A stretch of DNA of 64,000 bases, from NCBI RefSeq assembly GCF_025751535.1, contig NZ_JAOWLC010000004.1, positions 124,001-188,000 on the forward strand, written 5' to 3'. Numbering within the stretch: the stretch's first letter is position 1; the number at the start of each line of letters is the position of its first letter. This DNA is from Lentibacter sp. XHP0401. Lineage in GTDB: Bacteria; Pseudomonadota; Alphaproteobacteria; Rhodobacterales; Rhodobacteraceae. A model generated the notes under the pieces. It saw nothing but the letters and a program-made list of their open reading frames with translations, made no database searches and was not told the DNA's origin. The translations under genes were made by a program, and so were the position numbers. Below are positions 59,511 to 64,000 of the stretch, in pieces.

Positions 59511-60902
59511 TTACGGCAGAAAGCGCTGTACCGCGCTGACGACCCTTTTGATCATCTTACTCTCAAATAGCCGCGGAGAGAAATAGGCCCCTGCGACGCG
59601 CTTGTTGATTTCACCAATAGTGGGGTAGGGCGCAACCATAGCTGCGATCTGGCTCATTTTCATGTTGTTTGCCAGCGCCAATGCCCAAGTGTTGATAAGC
59701 TCGCCCGCCTGATGGCCCACAATCGTCGCGCCAACAGGGCGGCCCTTCACAATCATCACCTTGATAAACCCCGTTGTCTGCCCCTCGGCAATCGCACGGT
59801 CATTGCCAGCATACTCGAAGCGCACAACCTCAAGCTTGTCGCCGTGCTGCGCACGCGCACCTGCTTCGGTGAGGCCAACTTGTGCCAGTTCGGGTGCTGT
59901 GTAAGTCGCCCAAGGGATGTGGCTGTGCTTGGCTTTTGCAGGCAGCCCGAACAGGGCAGAGCGGATGACGATCCCCGCATGATAGCCCGCCACATGGGTA
60001 AACTGCATCCCGCCCGCCACATCGCCAATCGCATAAACACGGCGGTTGGTCGTCTTGAGGGACGCATCCACCTTGATGCCCGTTTTGGTCGGCTCAATCC
60101 CTGCGGCTTCAAGGTTCAGTTTGTCGGTGTTGGCCTTGCGCCCCACCGCCATCAGAAGGTGTGTGCCCTTGAAGATGCGGCCGTCCTTGGCCTCAACTTC
60201 AATCGCGCCTGCTTCTCCGCGAATTTCTGCTGCCAGTGCATCTTCCTCAATCACAATGCCCTCGTTACGCAGGCGTTCAATCAAAACCGTGGCCGCTTCG
60301 GGGTCATCTTTGCCCAGTGCCTTCGCGCCTTCAATCACCGTGACCTGCGAGCCAAGTCGCTGATGTGCTTGCGCCATTTCCATGCCAATCGGCCCGCCGC
60401 CGATGATCAGCAAGCGCTCGGGCCTCTCGCGCAGTTCAAAGATGGTCTCGTTGGTCTCGTAAGGCACGCTTTCAAGCCCCGGTATCGGCGGCACAAGCGG
60501 GCTGGACCCCGTGGCAATCACAATCCGTCGCGCGCTGATCTCGTAGTCGCCCGCCTGCACTGTCTCGGCCCCCGTAAACGTTCCGTAGGCTTCAATCACC
60601 CGCACACCGAGGCCTTCAAACCGCTCCACAGAATCATGTGGCGCAATCGTGTTAATCACGGCGCGCACATGGTCCTTTGCAGCCTCGTAAGCCTTGGCCG
60701 GTGCACGGCCCTTGGCAAAAGCCGCCTTGGCCTCGGAGAGCAGCGCTTTGGAGGGCACACACCCATAGTTAAGGCAATCCCCGCCCATCTTGTGTCCTTC
60801 CAGAAGCACAACGCTTGCACCCATCTGCGCAGCACCCGCCGCAACAGACAGCCCGCCAGAACCCCCACCAATGACCAGCAGGTCTGTTTTGATCTTTTCC
60901 AT
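59511..60902 (-). CDS. Mercuric-reductase-like flavin disulfide reductase
   Basis: A 463-residue FAD/NAD(P) disulfide oxidoreductase. Seen: the GGGSGGLSVAAGAAQMGA fold, the redox pair CLNYGC (C43, C48), a GGGPIGMEMAQAHQRLG NAD block and YAIGDVAGGM. The dihydrolipoamide dehydrogenase C-terminal HPT(L)SE motif reads YPTIGE here: Tyr replaces the base His, as in MerA. But the C-terminal vicinal Cys pair of MerA is absent. Not a normal lipoamide dehydrogenase. It is paired with the VTT membrane protein gene, 28 bases upstream. Confidence 0.87.
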   Translation of the reverse strand: MEKIKTDLLVIGGGSGGLSVAAGAAQMGASVVLLEGHKMGGDCLNYGCVPSKALLSEAKAAFAKGRAPAKAYEAAKDHVRAVINTIAPHDSVERFEGLGVRVIEAYGTFTGAETVQAGDYEISARRIVIATGSSPLVPPIPGLESVPYETNETIFELRERPERLLIIGGGPIGMEMAQAHQRLGSQVTVIEGAKALGKDDPEAATVLIERLRNEGIVIEEDALAAEIRGEAGAIEVEAKDGRIFKGTHLLMAVGRKANTDKLNLEAAGIEPTKTGIKVDASLKTTNRRVYAIGDVAGGMQFTHVAGYHAGIVIRSALFGLPAKAKHSHIPWATYTAPELAQVGLTEAGARAQHGDKLEVVRFEYAGNDRAIAEGQTTGFIKVMIVKGRPVGATIVGHQAGELINTWALALANNMKMSQIAAMVAPYPTIGEINKRVAGAYFSPRLFESKMIKRVVSAVQRFLP

Positions 60903-60930
60903 GGAGATGTCCTTTCAGGGGAGGGCTGGC

Positions 60931-61671
60931 TTAAAATGCCTTGCCGCCGCGTATCGCCTTGATGCCAATCGGGAGCGCCGCCAGTACCGCAAGGCCGAGA
61001 ATCGGCAAGAGAATATGTGGCTCGAAAATAATGCCCAAATCGGGGGTCTCACCGCGGGCAAACACCTCGCCCAGCCCCGCTCCAACCGAAGTGTAAACAA
61101 CTGCACCGGGGATGATCCCGAAGAACGTGCTGATCACAAAGCGCCTGAGCGACACATCAAGGAAGGCTGGTAGTAAGTTGGCCACAAAAAACGGCACAGC
61201 CGGCACAAGGCGGATGAGAAACAGCATCGACCATTGGTTTTCGTCAATTCCGTCCTTGATCGCTTTGATCTTGCCGTCACTAGCCTCAAGCTTGGCCCCA
61301 AGTCGCGCACCAAGGCCCCAACGGGCCGCGAGAAAAATGAGGGTCGCGCCCAGAGTTGCTCCTGTCACATTGAACAATGCGCCGGGGAAGGTGGCAAAGA
61401 GAAACCCGCCGGTGAGTGTGGCAATCGTCGCTCCGGGAAGGGAGAAGGCAACAATCACAACATAAGCCGCAATAAAAACCAAAGCAGTCAAAAGATAGTT
61501 GGCATCGCGGAACGCAATCAGCGCCTCGCGGTTTTGTTGCAGTGCTTGAAAGCTGAGATAATCGCGCAAATAGACCGCGCCAAATATGGCTGCGCAGACA
61601 ATAACCGCCAAAGGCAAAAGCCGTGCGGCAGAAGATTTCTGCATATCCGCGTCATTTGACATGTTTGTCAT
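60931..61671 (-). CDS. VTT domain membrane protein (TVP38/TMEM64 family)
   Basis: A 246-residue inner membrane protein with about five hydrophobic segments. The VTT core includes FSLPGATIATLTGGFLFATF, ATLGATLIFLAARWGLG and RLVPAVPFFVANLLPAFL, all typical. Members of the DedA/TVP38 group act in lipid scrambling or membrane homeostasis; the substrate is unknown. It starts at the ATG after GGAAATGGA; a nearby in-frame ATG is 9 bases downstream. The pairing with the flavoprotein is seen in many proteobacteria. Confidence 0.87.
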   Translation of the reverse strand: MTNMSNDADMQKSSAARLLPLAVIVCAAIFGAVYLRDYLSFQALQQNREALIAFRDANYLLTALVFIAAYVVIVAFSLPGATIATLTGGFLFATFPGALFNVTGATLGATLIFLAARWGLGARLGAKLEASDGKIKAIKDGIDENQWSMLFLIRLVPAVPFFVANLLPAFLDVSLRRFVISTFFGIIPGAVVYTSVGAGLGEVFARGETPDLGIIFEPHILLPILGLAVLAALPIGIKAIRGGKAF

Positions 61672-61866
61672 TGTCCATTTCCGGCTTTTTACTTGTAGAG
61701 CGCAACCTGCGCAGGTTTGCCGCAAAACCCAAGAGGACTCACAGGGCGTTGATCTTGTCATTGCGATTTTGTGAACATATCGGGTAAATCCTGCAAAACT
61801 GTAACATAGCACGTCAGGCATTCGCGGTTTTTGTTGCAATTTCCGCTGAATCCCTGCTCTACGGGT

Positions 61867-61895
61867 TTGACAGCCCCTAAACTGCCGCCTATAGA
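61867..61895 (+). promoter_or_regulatory. rpmH promoter
   Basis: TTGACA, 17 bases, then TATAGA, about 70 bases before the rpmH start. It would serve rpmH and, by read-through, rnpA and yidD. Confidence 0.6.
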
Positions 61896-61964
61896 GCGGG
61901 CTTCAAGTATTCACCAAGCATCCGTGCGACTCGCACGCCTGCCTGACAATTCGGAGACGGAGCG

Positions 61965-62099
61965 ATGAAACGCACCTACCAACCAAGCAACCTCGTCCGC
62001 AAGCGGCGCCACGGTTTTCGCTCACGCATGGCCACAAAAGCTGGTCGCAAAATCCTGAACGCGCGCCGCGCGCGTGGCCGCAAGTCGCTTAGCGCGTAA
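61965..62099 (+). CDS. rpmH: 50S ribosomal protein L34
   Basis: A 44-residue protein: [20 protein letters not shown] to GRKSLSA, a complete L34 sequence. GGAGACGGAG precedes the ATG. It heads rpmH-rnpA-yidD. yidC is not the next gene here (see the yidC entry). Confidence 0.98.
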   Translation: MKRTYQPSNLVRKRRHGFRSRMATKAGRKILNARRARGRKSLSA

Positions 62100-62146
62100 G
62101 CTGGCCTTGCCCTTTTTACAGGGCATAGGATTGCGAAAAAGAGATC

Positions 62147-62176
62147 AAACCGCTTGAGAGCCTCTCAGGCGGTTTT
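62147..62176 (+). terminator. Terminator-like hairpin between rpmH and rnpA
   Basis: AAACCGC/GCGGTTT plus an inner TTGAGA/TCTCAG arm make a stem of about 13 bp with a 3-base loop, followed by TTTT. It lies 40 bases before rnpA and could cut rnpA expression relative to rpmH. Confidence 0.65.
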
Positions 62177-62215
62177 CACTTGTTCTGCCCTCACTTTGGC
62201 GCGAAAACCTCTCTC

Positions 62216-62557
62216 ATGACAGCACCGCTCATCATCCTCAAAAAACGGTCCGAGTTTCTGGCCGCTGCCCGCGCGCAAAAGTGCGGCACAAAGGGCCTGA
62301 TGCTTCAAGCCCGTTCGCGGGGCGATGAGGCTCCGATGCGTGTTGGCTTTACCTGCTCCAAGAAGGTTGGCAATGCCGTAGCGCGCAACCGCGCCAAGCG
62401 CCGCCTGCGCGAAGCTGCGCGCGCGGTCCTACCCGTCAATGGCCGCAGTGGGTATGATTACGTCTTGATCGGCCGCTTTGAAACAACAGCCAACCGCGAT
62501 TTTGAGGCGCTCAAAGGCGATCTGGCCTATGCGCTCGGAAAGGTGCATGCATCATGA
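62216..62557 (+). CDS. rnpA: Ribonuclease P protein component
   Basis: A 113-residue RNase P protein. The RNR motif ARNRAKRRLREAAR and the GFTCSKKVGNAV block before it are clear. ATG 62216 is the conserved start; an earlier ATG 36 bases upstream is not conserved. It overlaps yidD by four bases (ATGA). Confidence 0.95.
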   Translation: MTAPLIILKKRSEFLAAARAQKCGTKGLMLQARSRGDEAPMRVGFTCSKKVGNAVARNRAKRRLREAARAVLPVNGRSGYDYVLIGRFETTANRDFEALKGDLAYALGKVHAS

Positions 62558-62775
62558 CACCCCTTGCTTTCGTCATATCGCTGCCGGTGCGCTTTTATCG
62601 TCTCGTGTTCAGCCCGTGGGTTGGCCACGGCTGCCGTTATCATCCGACATGCTCGGCCTACGGCATGGAAGCCCTGCGCAAGCACGGCGGCATCAAAGGC
62701 ACATACCTCATGGTCCGCCGCATCCTGCGCTGTCACCCGTGGGGCGGCAGCGGCATCGACAATGTGCCGGATTGA
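62554..62775 (+). CDS. yidD: Membrane protein insertion efficiency factor YidD
   Basis: A 73-residue YidD. The signature CRYHPTCSAYGMEALRKHG and RRILRCHPWGGSGIDNVP are complete. It assists YidC, which here lies 42 kb away on the other strand. Six bases separate it from the converging DMT transporter gene. Confidence 0.97.
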   Translation: MTPLAFVISLPVRFYRLVFSPWVGHGCRYHPTCSAYGMEALRKHGGIKGTYLMVRRILRCHPWGGSGIDNVPD

Positions 62776-62781
62776 AGCGTC

Positions 62782-63762
62782 TCAATATCGCCTGTGAACC
62801 CGTTTCTTGATCATCGGGCGGCTCTTGATGCGCTCGCGCACAAAGACAAACAAACCTGACACCATAATCAGAGCGATTCCCGCCAAAACCAGCGGGGTAG
62901 GGAACTCGGCCCAGACCATCCAGCCCCAAAGTACAGCCAATGGCAGCCCCAAATATTCAAACGGTGCAACCGTGGCCGCACTTGCAAGGCGGTAGGCCTG
63001 CCCAAGGCAATAGCCGATGATTGCCGAGTTGAGTCCAAGCCCGAGAAATAGCCAGCGGTCTGTGCCCTCGGGCATAACCCATGCCCTTAACAGAAAGATC
63101 ACGCTTTCATTGCTCGCGCCTTCCGTAAACCGCCCATCGCCTGCGACAAGGAAAAATCCGAGCGAGACAATGAGAAATATCCCCTGAATATAGACAGCCA
63201 TCGCGCTGGCTTTGCTGGCCACACCCAGCTTACGGGTCATCAACTGGTTGAGCGCATAGGTCAGCGCGGCAAATATTGGTAGCGCCAGAACAACCAATGA
63301 CACATCCGCTGGCGCGTTCTCTCCGCGCCACGCCAGCATCATCAGAATCACCCCGCCAAAGCCGATGACAACCGCGCCCAGCCGCCACGGCCCGACCTTT
63401 TCTCCAAGGATTGGGATCGATAAAAGCGTGATCATCAGAGGTGCAACAAAGAACAGCGCGGTGGCGTCCGCCAGCGGCAGCACAGCCAGCGCCGCAAAGT
63501 AACTCAGGTTTGAAACAACCACAAAAAGCCCACGCAGCAGGTGCAAGCCGGGGGTTTTAGTTCTCAAAATCCCCCAGCCGCCTTCGATCTGTACCAAAAC
63601 AAGGCTAAAGAAAATTCCGATACCTGAGCGGATGAAAACCATCTCGTGCAGAGGGTAGCCACCCGAGAGAAGCTTGATCAGCACGTCATTCACGCTGATC
63701 GCCGTAATCCCTGCGATAACAAATAAAATACCCGCAGCAGGGCGGTTCAAAGCTTCCGTCAT
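62782..63762 (-). CDS. DMT family transporter (EamA domains)
   Basis: A 326-residue inner membrane protein with ten hydrophobic segments in two EamA repeats. The first repeat has the VLIKLLSGGYPLHEMVFIR block and the second has AVLWGWMVWAEFPTP. Members export amino acids or other small metabolites; substrate unknown. The ATG at 63762 is conserved; a longer form has no support. Confidence 0.87.
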   Translation of the reverse strand: MTEALNRPAAGILFVIAGITAISVNDVLIKLLSGGYPLHEMVFIRSGIGIFFSLVLVQIEGGWGILRTKTPGLHLLRGLFVVVSNLSYFAALAVLPLADATALFFVAPLMITLLSIPILGEKVGPWRLGAVVIGFGGVILMMLAWRGENAPADVSLVVLALPIFAALTYALNQLMTRKLGVASKASAMAVYIQGIFLIVSLGFFLVAGDGRFTEGASNESVIFLLRAWVMPEGTDRWLFLGLGLNSAIIGYCLGQAYRLASAATVAPFEYLGLPLAVLWGWMVWAEFPTPLVLAGIALIMVSGLFVFVRERIKSRPMIKKRVHRRY

Positions 63763-63893
63763 GACATGTCCTTTTGATAACCTGTTAACAGACCGCAAGC
63801 GACACCGCGCGCCGTTTAGCGACAAAAGCGCTTTCGCGGTTTCGCTCGGGTCAGCCGCGCAGTAGTGTCGGCACGCGAACAGGAGGGCAGGCC

Positions 63894-64000
63894 ATGGCCA
63901 TTGTCGAGATCAACGATCTGAAAAAAATCTACGAGGGCGGTTTTCAGGCGCTCAAAGGGGTGACCCTTGAAATTGGAGAAGGCGAGATCCTTGCCCTTCT
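63894..64000 (+). CDS. ABC transporter ATPase, N-terminal part (cut by window edge)
   Basis: The visible 36 residues read [20 protein letters not shown] and continue into [16 protein letters not shown], the standard start of an ABC ATPase just before Walker A. AGGAGGG precedes the ATG. Walker A itself is outside the window, so the transported compound is not known; the [13 protein letters not shown] form fits ABC-2 type exporters. Confidence 0.85.
   Translation, partial: MAIVEINDLKKIYEGGFQALKGVTLEIGEGEILAL

Noticed and set aside
59712-60962. Plus-strand frame of 416 codons opposite the flavoprotein gene
   Set aside because: Antisense shadow, rich in His/Arg, no motif.

Overview
The window looks like a chromosomal segment of a marine alphaproteobacterium of the Rhodobacterales (roseobacter-type). 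This rests on the gene families and their order: yidC-MOSC-engB-argB, a form II aerobic CO-dehydrogenase-like cluster, sulfopyruvate decarboxylase subunits, a BKACE enzyme, polar amino acid ABC genes and a cobalamin riboswitch before nrdHIEF. The genus cannot be settled from the sequence alone. Coding density is high. One tRNA is present; I saw no rRNA, CRISPR array, intact insertion sequence or phage genes.

Layout. 1-7.6 kb: the start of an ABC exporter, a class V aminotransferase, a Nudix hydrolase, dtd, a PPK2 kinase, a DUF1007/nickel-cobalt exporter pair, a HisC-like aminotransferase, a tiny Tat-like protein and a crotonase. 7.9-14.1 kb: valS, an Lrp-type regulator divergent from an ornithine decarboxylase-like enzyme, and a DUF2235 hydrolase. 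14.1-20.2 kb (minus strand): a tightly packed run yidC-MOSC-engB-argB-fatty acid hydroxylase-ferredoxin-sixA. 20.3-22.8 kb: a GGDEF/EAL protein and ttcA.

22.8-37.0 kb is the most accessory-like part. A Rieske oxygenase with a small overlapping partner is divergent from the two sulfopyruvate decarboxylase subunits. Next come a Tat-exported sulfide:quinone-reductase-like flavoprotein with a small membrane protein, an MmgE/PrpD protein, a radical SAM sulfatase-maturase-like protein and a LysR regulator. The LysR gene is divergent from a compact operon: amino acid ABC transporter, class III aminotransferase, BKACE and GNAT. I read that operon as uptake, transamination and acetyl-CoA-dependent cleavage of a beta-amino or beta-keto acid. 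37.2-44.4 kb: a TetR-controlled RND efflux pair without an outer membrane factor, and a sodium/solute symporter with a 61-residue partner. 44.6-48.6 kb: a cobalamin riboswitch followed by nrdHIEF, the class Ib ribonucleotide reductase.

48.7-57.6 kb: tex, then a MoxR ATPase, a VWA protein, coxG, coxS, coxL and coxM; CoxL has the form II signature. 57.9-64 kb: tRNA-Arg(ACG), an orphan sensor kinase, a mercuric-reductase-like flavoprotein with a VTT membrane protein, rpmH-rnpA-yidD, a DMT transporter and the start of an ABC ATPase gene.

The rpmH-rnpA-yidD block (plus strand, 62 kb) and the yidC-MOSC-engB-argB block (minus strand, 16-20 kb) are normally adjacent in this order of bacteria. Flipping the roughly 42.6 kb between them would restore the usual order, so this window may carry an inversion.
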